Shown: positions 1 through 5,565 of the stretch, one piece after another
How the letters are laid out: every line of letters starts with the position of its first letter
Numbering within the stretch: position 1 is the stretch's first letter
NCBI GenBank assembly: GCA_026706505.1
Contig: JAPOYQ010000198.1
Span: 10,194 to 20,553 of the forward strand
Source: Gemmatimonadota bacterium
GTDB lineage: Bacteria > Latescibacterota > UBA2968 > UBA8231
Reading direction: 5' to 3'
DNA length: 10,360 nt
Notes under the pieces: generated by a model
Database searches by the model: none
Told to the model about the DNA's origin: nothing
Seen by the model: the letters and a program-made list of their open reading frames with translations, nothing else
Translations under genes and position numbers: made by a program

Positions 1-821
1 ACCCCGCAAGTCCACAGCAACAATACGCCCACCAGACTGGAGCGCGTGGTGCTACTCCGTATCGACACCCACAGCCCCAATGAGACAAAGCAGGCCAGAT
101 ACAGCAGCGATAAGCCGACCATGCCGACCAAACGACTGGCTTCGACGAGACCCAAGTTCACCTGCGACAGCGCGAGGACGATGAGTAAGTTGACGACGAT
201 GGCGAGGCTCAACATGATGGCGAGGGCCAGCATTGCGCCGAGGAATTTGCCCAACAGCAGGGTGTGGCGCGGCAGGCTTTGAGCCATGACCAGCTTGAGG
301 GTGCCGCGCTCTTTTTCGCCGATGAAGGCGTCGAAGGTAAACAACAAGGCCATGAGGCTGAGCAGGCCGCCGATGATAAAGACCCAGTCGATGTTTTGAG
401 TCTCCAGCAGTTGGTTGGCCTTGGGAGCCCAGATGTCGATGATGTCCCAGTAGATGAGTACAAAGGGATCGTAGAATGTGGTGCTACCGTAGGTACTTTC
501 AAAGCTCTGTGTCCAGAGGCGCTCGGGCAGGGCGTCGTTGGCACCGGTGGCGCAGAACATGAGGGCACTGGGTTTCTTATAGATGTGCTCCTGTCCAGAA
601 TGGAGGATCAACTTCCACAGGCCCCGTTGGGCGTCGCTGCGCCCGATCTCTTGCTCGGCTTGAACTTGCTGAAGATAGTGGTCGCGCCGGAACTCGTAGG
701 AGCCGCCGACAAAGCCGAGGGCGTTGAGCACCATGAGTCCCACCGTTAGCACGAGGGCCAAGCCGAAGCGCAGGCTGATGAGGTAGTCAATCAGTTCGCG
801 TTTTACAATAGCTGCTAACAT
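1..821 (-). CDS. ABC-2 type transporter permease, partial at the left edge
   Basis: Inner-membrane permease subunit of an ABC-2 type transporter. The frame is open from ATG at 821 to the window edge, giving 273 residues with no stop seen. It has an N-terminal membrane segment at about residues 19-40, an extracytoplasmic stretch at about 41-143, then segments near 145-165, 190-219 and 230-252. Between the second and third lies the loop typical of the NosY/YhaP-like ABC-2 permeases, GEKERGTLK (168-176), followed by a conserved LLLGKFLG. The gene starts 31 nt after the stop of a second permease with the same loop, so the two probably form a heterodimer. No ATPase is visible; it would be expected beyond position 1. 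The Shine-Dalgarno sequence is poor (AAAGAAAG upstream), so translation may depend on coupling. The general fold is well supported; the substrate is unknown. Confidence 0.88.
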   Translation of the reverse strand, partial: MLAAIVKRELIDYLISLRFGLALVLTVGLMVLNALGFVGGSYEFRRDHYLQQVQAEQEIGRSDAQRGLWKLILHSGQEHIYKKPSALMFCATGANDALPERLWTQSFESTYGSTTFYDPFVLIYWDIIDIWAPKANQLLETQNIDWVFIIGGLLSLMALLFTFDAFIGEKERGTLKLVMAQSLPRHTLLLGKFLGAMLALAIMLSLAIVVNLLIVLALSQVNLGLVEASRLVGMVGLSLLYLACFVSLGLWVSIRSSTTRSSLVGVLLLWTCG

Positions 822-852
822 GATGATGCTTCTTTCTTTGGAAGGGATTTCC

Positions 853-2424
853 TCACATGGCGTCGTAGCGTGCGAAGAGCCGGTTGGCGAGGATAAAGAG
901 CACGGCCGCATAGAGCAACAGGGAGGTTAGAGCCGGCAAGGCGTAGTACAAGCCCTTGGCAACGGTCCAGCCACGCTCGTGAAACCTCGGCAGATCGCGC
1001 AGGTCGGCACGCCAGCCTGCGTCGTCGTTGAACCACTCTCGGGTACCAAACGCATCGCGGTCTTCGAGAAAGGCGATAATCTGACCGCGATAGGCACGGA
1101 CTTGGTCGATAAAGTCGTAGTATTCGCGTCGGCTGGTGCCGGCGAGGACGCTGGCGGCTTGAGCATACGCGCCAGCGGGTAGGAGGCGTTGGAATTGATC
1201 GTTCCATCGTTGGATGCGGTGGGGGAAGCCTTCAAGTAGAGGGGACTTCTCATTCCAGGCGCGCTGGGCGTACTTCAGGCGCAACCGCTCGCCGGTGCGG
1301 ACGATGTCTTGGAATTCCTTTAGCTGGGGCGAATCGACGACGTTAGATAAATAGATGGAGGGAGTCTGCTCGCCTCTTGTAGAGTAGCTTTCAGTTCCTC
1401 CAATAACGGATAAAGTTCCGCGTTCTTGCGTCGGCGGGAGCCGCTTGACCATATCTGTGGGAAAGTATCGGGTCTGGCCGTGCGCCCGAACGAGATCCGT
1501 AACCTCCTGATCGAACTCCTTCCACACTTGCGCGGCTTTGTGGTGGGCTTCGGCGTGCTTTTCGCCCATGTTAGCCTGCTCGTTGAGCAAGGCTGAGATG
1601 CTATTGGGCAACACAATTGCCAGCAATGCCCACGTAAACAGCGCGTAAATCAAGCTGGTTGCCGAGCGGTGCGTGGCGCACGAGATCGCCAGCCCAATCA
1701 GGTAGAACACTAACAGATACAGCAATGACAGCGCGAATAGCAAGCCCATGCGAACCCACTCGCTGGTCCCGATTTCGATATTCTCTGTGCCCAATAGCAA
1801 GATCGTCAGGAGGATGAAACCCAAGGCCGTCGGAATGGCCAGCGTCGTCAGGCCAGCGAGTATCTTGCCAACGAGAACTTGGGCGCGGCTGACGTTGGTC
1901 GTCAGCATCAGCCGCAGGGTGCCGTCTTCCTTCTCGCCGGAGATGGCTTCACTGGCGATGAGGATGGCCAGCAAGCCGAGTACGAGTTGGAAGATGTACA
2001 CCATGTCGAAGAAGGCAAAGATGGCGAGGTAGGGATTGCTTGACTGGAAAGGGGAGACCTCCTCGGCTTGATAGGGCACCTCGAAGAGCAGGACTTTGAC
2101 GGCCTGTCCCAACTGTCGTTCAGCCCCTTGGGCGAACACTTGTAGAGGGCGCGGCAGCCGTAGGGCACGCGGGGCCGCCTTGGGTATGGTCTCATTGATT
2201 GTGCTTAACTCGTCGCTACCTAGGGCCGAATAATAGGTGATTTCGTGCAGTTTGTTGTCCTCAGTGGTGCGCTGTTTGAGGTAACTGGCCTTTTTGTGGA
2301 CATAGGTCTGAGTAGTGAGTACGCCGTTGGCGATAATGAGCACCACAGCGAGGACGGTGCAAGCGGCGAAGCGCTGACTAAGCAGATGGCTGAGCATCTC
2401 TTTTTTAAATACAATGCCTATCAT
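853..2424 (-). CDS. ABC-2 type transporter permease with large extracytoplasmic domain (DUF3526-like)
   Basis: Second ABC-2 permease, 523 residues. Predicted membrane segments lie near 15-37, 132-162, 188-212, 226-250, 254-280 and 492-516. The signature loop is GEKEDGTLRLML (163-174), followed by VLVGKILAG. Between segments five and six is a soluble region of about 210 residues (281-491), presumably periplasmic. It contains LLPAGAYAQAASVLAGTSRR (414-433) followed by a YYDFIDQVRAYR stretch, a pattern I associate with the DUF3526 class of ABC-2 permeases; this is from memory and not searched. The start ATG at 2424 has an AGGAG Shine-Dalgarno sequence at good spacing, just downstream of a perfect 42-bp palindrome. 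The neighbouring permease begins 31 nt after this stop. Unusually large periplasmic domains in this group are thought to contact substrate or partner proteins; the secreted products encoded just upstream are candidates, by inference only. Confidence 0.88.
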   Translation of the reverse strand: MIGIVFKKEMLSHLLSQRFAACTVLAVVLIIANGVLTTQTYVHKKASYLKQRTTEDNKLHEITYYSALGSDELSTINETIPKAAPRALRLPRPLQVFAQGAERQLGQAVKVLLFEVPYQAEEVSPFQSSNPYLAIFAFFDMVYIFQLVLGLLAILIASEAISGEKEDGTLRLMLTTNVSRAQVLVGKILAGLTTLAIPTALGFILLTILLLGTENIEIGTSEWVRMGLLFALSLLYLLVFYLIGLAISCATHRSATSLIYALFTWALLAIVLPNSISALLNEQANMGEKHAEAHHKAAQVWKEFDQEVTDLVRAHGQTRYFPTDMVKRLPPTQERGTLSVIGGTESYSTRGEQTPSIYLSNVVDSPQLKEFQDIVRTGERLRLKYAQRAWNEKSPLLEGFPHRIQRWNDQFQRLLPAGAYAQAASVLAGTSRREYYDFIDQVRAYRGQIIAFLEDRDAFGTREWFNDDAGWRADLRDLPRFHERGWTVAKGLYYALPALTSLLLYAAVLFILANRLFARYDAM

Positions 2425-2441
2425 GGTGCAGCTCCTAGGTT

Positions 2442-2483
2442 GATTGAAGCGGACTCCAAGCTAGCTTGGAGTCCGCTTCAATC
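2442..2483. repeat. Perfect 42-bp palindrome between two genes
   Basis: Twenty-one bases (2442-2462) are followed directly by their exact reverse complement (2463-2483), centred on GCTAGC. In RNA it would form a stem of about 19 bp closed by a CUAG loop. It lies after the stop of the 291-residue protein (2504) and 18 nt before the permease start (2424), next to the permease Shine-Dalgarno sequence. No T-run follows on either strand, so it does not look like a rho-independent terminator. Possible roles are an mRNA-stabilising or RNase III processing hairpin, or a mobile REP-like palindrome. No second copy is visible in the window. Confidence 0.95.
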
Positions 2484-2503
2484 GCGTTGGCTACAAGGCT
2501 AGG

Positions 2504-3379
2504 TTATGTAGACATAAACAAAAAAAGAACCGGCGCGTTATTAGGCACGAAGGCTTCTACAAGACGCCACATATCTTTCTCTGGACTCCAGACGAGTCGC
2601 ACGAAAAATGGGTGGCGCATCGGCCCCTTTTCAAAGTCGGCGAAATCTTCAGGCTCTTCGGCGATGAACATGAACTCAGCAGCTACCCACTGCTCTCCCG
2701 CTTTTAGCCCTTCTTCAATTTCTTTGCTCAGCTTGGGGGACCACCCCATATGGCCCCCTGTAGGGAGCAGGCCATGGGTCGCGGCGTAGTTCGCATAGCT
2801 CTCATATACTCCTTGCAGTTCAAATATTCTGTACGAGCTGTCGGAGAAGGAGGCGTTGCCGAAGAGGTAATCGCGGCCCTTCATGTTGAGGCCGAACCTA
2901 TGCATGGCTTTGAAGAGGGCAAAGGGCGTATCGTCAACAGGCTGTTCGGGAATCTCTTTTCCCATTGACTTTAGCTGGGCGGCTGCGGGGCCGCTTTCAA
3001 AGGCTGCAAATTGCGCTTTGATCTTCTGTATTCCGTCGGGGTTATTGACTCCTTCGCGCAAGTAAAACTCAGCGGCGAGGCTGTCGCTGCCGGAGACGGA
3101 AAAGGCAACGAGAAAGTCGTAGAGCCAGGCTCGCAGGTCAGCTTCTTGCTCAAGGGTGATGGGGACTCCCGGCTCGATGGAGATGGCTTCGACAGCCTGC
3201 TGTAACTCGGCCCCAGCCTCGACCTTGATCATCTCCAAGCCGTTGATGTAGTCGAGATAGGCCTGGTGGCCGTCGGCATCGGGGGAAAAGCCGCCGTATT
3301 GGGGCTTGGGCTCGATAGCGGCTGCGCCGGAGACGGCAATCAAAAGAAGATACAGGATGCGAATGACTAAAGGTTTCAT
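2504..3379 (-). CDS. Secreted cysteine-less protein of unknown function
   Basis: 291 residues; I do not recognise the family. I place the start at ATG 3379 because it follows AAGGA at good spacing and begins a clear signal peptide: basic K2/R7, a hydrophobic run at about 8-18 and an AAA cleavage site near residue 21. The open frame extends upstream to a TTG at 3418, but that adds polar residues before the signal sequence. The mature part is acidic and largely helical in appearance, with no cysteine at all and many aromatic residues; the last 40 residues include a strand-like segment FFVRLVW (258-264) then WRLVEAFVP. It sits between the six-cysteine peptide gene and the two permease genes, so it is probably exported and serves the same system, perhaps as a peptide partner, periplasmic adaptor or immunity factor. 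That role is inference. Confidence 0.8.
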   Translation of the reverse strand: MKPLVIRILYLLLIAVSGAAAIEPKPQYGGFSPDADGHQAYLDYINGLEMIKVEAGAELQQAVEAISIEPGVPITLEQEADLRAWLYDFLVAFSVSGSDSLAAEFYLREGVNNPDGIQKIKAQFAAFESGPAAAQLKSMGKEIPEQPVDDTPFALFKAMHRFGLNMKGRDYLFGNASFSDSSYRIFELQGVYESYANYAATHGLLPTGGHMGWSPKLSKEIEEGLKAGEQWVAAEFMFIAEEPEDFADFEKGPMRHPFFVRLVWSPEKDMWRLVEAFVPNNAPVLFLFMST

Positions 3380-3430
3380 AGTCTTATCCTTATTTGTTAA
3401 TGGGTTGGGTAGCAGCAATAAATAAGGGCA

Positions 3431-3460
3431 GGGGCGAGTGATTGTTAGTCCACTCGCCCC
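3431..3460 (-). terminator. Intercistronic hairpin, possible attenuator or partial terminator
   Basis: On the minus strand GGGGCGAGTG pairs perfectly with CACTCGCCCC across a 10-nt loop. It lies 10 nt after the stop of the six-cysteine peptide gene and before the 291-residue secreted protein. The tract downstream reads TGCCCTTATTTATTG: T-rich but interrupted and displaced about five bases from the stem, so termination would be inefficient. A leaky hairpin here could keep the peptide message more abundant than the downstream genes, or protect its 3' end after processing. The stem is certain; the function is inferred. Confidence 0.6.
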
Positions 3461-3470
3461 CGAAGCCTCA

Positions 3471-3659
3471 TTAGGATGATTCGCAGATCGGATATCCGTT
3501 CACGCACCCGCAATAGACTGTCGTCCCGTCAGGGCCAGAGATAGTGCAGGTGCCAAACGGGCATATGATGGTGCAGGAGACCGCCTGCGCCTTCTGCGGC
3601 AAGAAACTGGTGACTAAGGCCGTAAGGCCAATGGTTATTCGGATTATACGCGTCTTCAT
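3471..3659 (-). CDS. Small secreted peptide with six cysteines
   Basis: 62 residues, unrecognised. Residues 1-26 form a textbook Sec signal peptide: basic start (K2, R4, R7), hydrophobic core at about 8-20, and the SPase I site AQA at 24-26. The mature peptide would be 36 residues with cysteines at 29, 33, 38, 50, 52 and 59 (pattern C-x3-C-x4-C-x11-C-x-C-x6-C). It has one Asp, one Glu and no Lys or Arg, so it is not a cationic antimicrobial peptide. The CGC-VNGY-PIC end loosely resembles the end of EGF-like modules. Three disulfides or metal ligation are both possible. The Shine-Dalgarno AAAGGAGC overlaps the stop of the preceding 32-codon ORF and sits 6 nt before the ATG. It is the second gene behind a sigma-54 promoter. 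It could be a secreted toxin, signal or metal-binding peptide; the sequence does not decide. Confidence 0.82.
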   Translation of the reverse strand: MKTRIIRITIGLTALVTSFLPQKAQAVSCTIICPFGTCTISGPDGTTVYCGCVNGYPICESS

Positions 3660-3670
3660 GATGAGCTCCT

Positions 3671-3769
3671 TTATTTAGATTTGTTGGTTCTCTCGGAGGT
3701 GGGCTCCGAGGTGAGGAACTGGTCGCTAGGGATCTCAAGTCCCAAGCCTGTTGAGACGACGTGACTCAT
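3671..3769 (-). CDS. 32-residue peptide, first ORF of the sigma-54 operon
   Basis: A short ORF, ATG at 3769 and TAA at 3671-3673, unrecognised. It is preceded by AAAGGAGGT (3777-3785), fully complementary to the 16S anti-Shine-Dalgarno, 7 nt before the ATG, the best ribosome site in the window. The product has no signal peptide, no cysteine and no membrane segment. It starts MSHVVSTGLGLEIP, then SDQFLT, and ends in a polar Ser/Thr-rich tail; 10 of 32 residues are Ser or Thr. Its stop codon overlaps the Shine-Dalgarno of the secreted six-cysteine peptide 11 nt downstream, suggesting coupled translation. Alternatives are a ribosomally made precursor with a GLGLEIP-type leader, a regulatory leader peptide, or a small cytosolic partner of the secreted peptide. 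No modification enzyme is visible in the window. The strong ribosome site and its position are the case for it being real. Confidence 0.66.
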   Translation of the reverse strand: MSHVVSTGLGLEIPSDQFLTSEPTSERTNKSK

Positions 3770-3776
3770 AAGCATT

Positions 3777-3785
3777 ACCTCCTTT
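3777..3785 (-). promoter_or_regulatory. Perfect Shine-Dalgarno of the 32-residue peptide
   Basis: AAAGGAGGT on the minus strand, nine bases complementary to the 16S rRNA 3' end, 7 nt before ATG 3769. It is much stronger than the ribosome sites of neighbouring genes and is the main reason to accept the short ORF. Confidence 0.8.
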
Positions 3786-3814
3786 CTATTTGTAGGTTGT
3801 TGCTTCTGTAATAA

Positions 3815-3829
3815 GCAAGCTTCATGCCA
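3815..3829 (-). promoter_or_regulatory. Sigma-54 (-24/-12) promoter of the peptide operon
   Basis: The minus strand reads TGGCATGAAGCTTGCT from 3829. Against the consensus TGGCACG-N4-TTGCW it matches 11 of 12 defined positions, and the essential GG and GC are separated by exactly 10 bases. The predicted start is near 3803, giving a leader of about 33 nt that carries the perfect Shine-Dalgarno of the 32-residue ORF. An IHF consensus and three enhancer-like dyads lie upstream at canonical distances, and the gene upstream encodes a sigma-54 activator. Confidence 0.87.
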
Positions 3830-3879
3830 ATGAGTGGTCAGCGGGCGATAATCGCGCCGAAGTTTTGGTTTATAAATTA

Positions 3880-3892
3880 TAAATGCTTGATA
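3880..3892 (-). promoter_or_regulatory. Putative IHF-binding site
   Basis: The minus strand reads TATCAAGCATTTA, a full 13-position match to the IHF consensus WATCAANNNNTTR, followed by an A/T-rich run as IHF sites prefer. It lies about 77-89 bp upstream of the predicted start, between the -24/-12 promoter and the enhancer-like dyads, where IHF bends DNA in many sigma-54 promoters. The match is direct; binding is inferred. Confidence 0.68.
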
Positions 3893-3952
3893 AACAGCAC
3901 CTTAAAAGATAAACAAAACTTTTCGTCTTTTTCTCAGCTTCCTTTTGATGCT

Positions 3953-3970
3953 CTCTTAAGGCTCTAAGAG
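3953..3970. repeat. Inverted repeat next to the enhancer array
   Basis: CTCTTA, six bases, then TAAGAG. It directly abuts the first enhancer dyad but shares neither its sequence nor the 21-bp register. It might be a separate regulator site or chance in an A/T-rich stretch. Confidence 0.4.
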
Positions 3971-4030
3971 TGCGACAATATATCGCACAAATGCGTCTAG
4001 TTATCACACTCATGCGACTAATCGTCGCAC
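3971..4030. promoter_or_regulatory. Three phased enhancer dyads, likely activator-binding sites
   Basis: Three copies of one 18-bp dyad start at 3971 (TGCGACAATATATCGCAC), 3992 (TGCGTCTAGTTATCACAC) and 4013 (TGCGACTAATCGTCGCAC). The outer two have perfect TGCGA-N7-TCGCA arms; the middle one has a single change in each arm. Starts are exactly 21 bp apart, two helical turns, so all three face the same side of the helix. Centres are about 176, 197 and 218 bp upstream of the predicted start. This is the arrangement expected for an upstream activating sequence bound by dimers of an NtrC-type activator with a Fis-like DNA-binding domain; the activator gene lies 127 bp further upstream. Binding by that protein is inferred. 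Confidence 0.8.
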
Positions 4031-4064
4031 GAATTCAGTAGGCAGGCCCTGTTCAGCGGAAGGG

Positions 4065-4105
4065 TGCCGACGCCTGTTGAGGGAGCGTTTGCCGACGTTG
4101 GTTGA
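4065..4105. repeat. Short direct repeat after the activator gene
   Basis: TGCCGACGNNNGTTGA occurs at 4065-4080 and 4090-4105, a 25-bp period with 13 of 16 positions identical. It lies between the activator stop and the enhancer dyads. The remainder of 4031-4156 shows no gene, no clear terminator and no ATG on the minus strand. It could be a degenerate accessory site or chance. Confidence 0.4.
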
Positions 4106-4156
4106 TGCGGAATCAGGGGTGGGAAATCGCAGACTGATGGGCGGGGATGATCGCCT

Positions 4157-5563
4157 TCAGGGCCGGCGGCTGTATTGACTCACATCTATGTTGAACTGCT
4201 TGATCTTGCGCTGTAAGTTGCGTCGTCCCAATTGGATCTGCTGAGCGGCGTGGCTGATGTTGCCGCCTGTTTTCTCGAGGGCGTCGCGGATGAACTGCTC
4301 CTCAAAACGCTGGCGCGCCGCGTGGAAGAGCGCGTCGGGCTGCTCTATGGCTTCCGCTTCTTCTGCTACTGGCTCATTATGACGGCCCGTGTTCTCTACG
4401 ATAGTAGCAGGTAGGTCCTCCACCTCGATTTCCCGCCCCTTGGCGAGGGCTATGGCGCGCATGATCGCGTTCTCCATTTCGCGCACATTGCCCGGCCAGT
4501 CGTAGGCTTCGAGGTACTCTAGGGCTTTCTTGCTGACCCCCTGTATCTGTTTGTTGAAGCGGTCGTTAAGGCGGTCGATGAAAAAGTGGCAGAACAAAGG
4601 AATGTCGCTTTTACGCTGGCGCAGCGGCGGGACCTCGATAGTGACTGCGTTGAGCCGGTAGAACAAATCCTCGCGGAACTGACCTTCGGCTACGGCCTGC
4701 GTCAAATTGCGGTTGGTTGCTGAAAGGACGCGCACATCTACCTTGTGGGTCTCCGTCGATCCCACCATCTCAAATTCCCCTTCCTGCAACACGCGCAACA
4801 GCCGGGTTTGCAGTCCCACCTCCATGTCGCCGATTTCGTCGAGGAACAGAGTGCCGCCGTCGGCCTCCATAAAACGCCCTTTGCGGTCGCGCACTGCGCT
4901 GGTGAAAGCGCCTTTTTCGTGCCCGAACAATTCGCTCTCTAGGACGCCTGGGTTCAAGGCCGCGCAGTTGCAACGCACAAAGGGACCGGCCGCGCGGTCG
5001 CTGGCGCGGTGGATGGCCGCGGCGACGAGTTCCTTACCGGTGCCGCTCTCGCCGCAGATTAGCACCGGTAGAGGGGTGGGAGCCACGTCTTGAACCAGCC
5101 GGTAGATTTGCCGCATCTGCTCAGTCTCGCCGACCATGCCCAGCCCCGTGCCTTGTGCCTGGCGCAGACGCTCGTTTTCGGCCCGGAGCTTTTGCAGCTC
5201 GCGGATATTGCTGATGTGGCTGAGGATTTCTTCGGCGTTAAATGGCTTGGCCAGATACCCATACGCGCCCAGCTTGACGGTCTCTACTGCGCTTTGGAGA
5301 TCCGCATACGCCGTTAAGATTAGCACTTCCTCGGGCCGCTCGCGCACGTTGAGTTGCCGTAGAAATTCGAGGCCGCTCATCTCGGGCATGTGTAAGTCGA
5401 GCAGGATGATGTCAAATGATTCTTCTCTCAGAAGTGCGAGAGCCTCGCGTGCGTCTGAGCGGGTTTCCACCACCAAGCCCTCGCGTCGCAAGATGCTGCT
5501 CGACAGCTTCAACAGGTCCTGCTCGTCGTCAATCATGAGTATTTTGCCGTCGTATTGGGCCAT
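4157..5563 (-). CDS. NtrC-type sigma-54-dependent response regulator
   Basis: 468 residues, a normal length for the family: receiver, AAA+ ATPase and Fis-type helix-turn-helix. The receiver (about 5-120) has acidic residues D12/D13, phospho-acceptor D56, T84 and K106. The AAA+ domain (about 143-375) shows Walker A GESGTGKE (171-178), Walker B GGTLFLDE (236-243), an ATNRNL sensor segment, FREDLFYRL and [11 protein letters not shown]. The loop that contacts sigma-54 reads GAFTSA (218-223) instead of the usual GAFTGA. The C-terminal helix-turn-helix (about 422-460) includes [20 protein letters not shown]. Phosphorylated by the kinase encoded just upstream (2 nt between stop and start), it would hydrolyse ATP to open sigma-54 promoter complexes. 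The best target in the window is the promoter at 3815-3829 with its dyads at 3971-4030, directly downstream of this gene. The target assignment is inference. Confidence 0.95.
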   Translation of the reverse strand: MAQYDGKILMIDDEQDLLKLSSSILRREGLVVETRSDAREALALLREESFDIILLDLHMPEMSGLEFLRQLNVRERPEEVLILTAYADLQSAVETVKLGAYGYLAKPFNAEEILSHISNIRELQKLRAENERLRQAQGTGLGMVGETEQMRQIYRLVQDVAPTPLPVLICGESGTGKELVAAAIHRASDRAAGPFVRCNCAALNPGVLESELFGHEKGAFTSAVRDRKGRFMEADGGTLFLDEIGDMEVGLQTRLLRVLQEGEFEMVGSTETHKVDVRVLSATNRNLTQAVAEGQFREDLFYRLNAVTIEVPPLRQRKSDIPLFCHFFIDRLNDRFNKQIQGVSKKALEYLEAYDWPGNVREMENAIMRAIALAKGREIEVEDLPATIVENTGRHNEPVAEEAEAIEQPDALFHAARQRFEEQFIRDALEKTGGNISHAAQQIQLGRRNLQRKIKQFNIDVSQYSRRP

Positions 5564-5565
5564 AT

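Noticed and set aside
264..749. Plus-strand 161-codon ORF
   Set aside because: It is antisense to the ABC-2 permease frame open from 821 to the left edge, which has clear membrane segments and family motifs; the plus-strand protein has none.
2442..2483. Palindrome as a rho-independent terminator
   Set aside because: No T-run follows on either strand, and the permease Shine-Dalgarno follows immediately on the minus strand.
3380..3418. Upstream TTG start for the 291-residue protein
   Set aside because: It would place polar residues before a good signal peptide, and the internal ATG at 3379 has AAGGA at good spacing.
3529..3738. 69-codon minus-strand ORF overlapping both small peptide genes
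   Set aside because: It is in another frame from both, starts without a ribosome site and yields a low-complexity Pro/Ser start; the two ORFs with strong Shine-Dalgarno sites are better supported.
3870..4013. 47-codon minus-strand ORF starting MSVITRRICAIY
   Set aside because: No Shine-Dalgarno, and it runs through two of the enhancer dyads, the adjacent inverted repeat and the IHF site, so regulatory DNA explains the stretch better.
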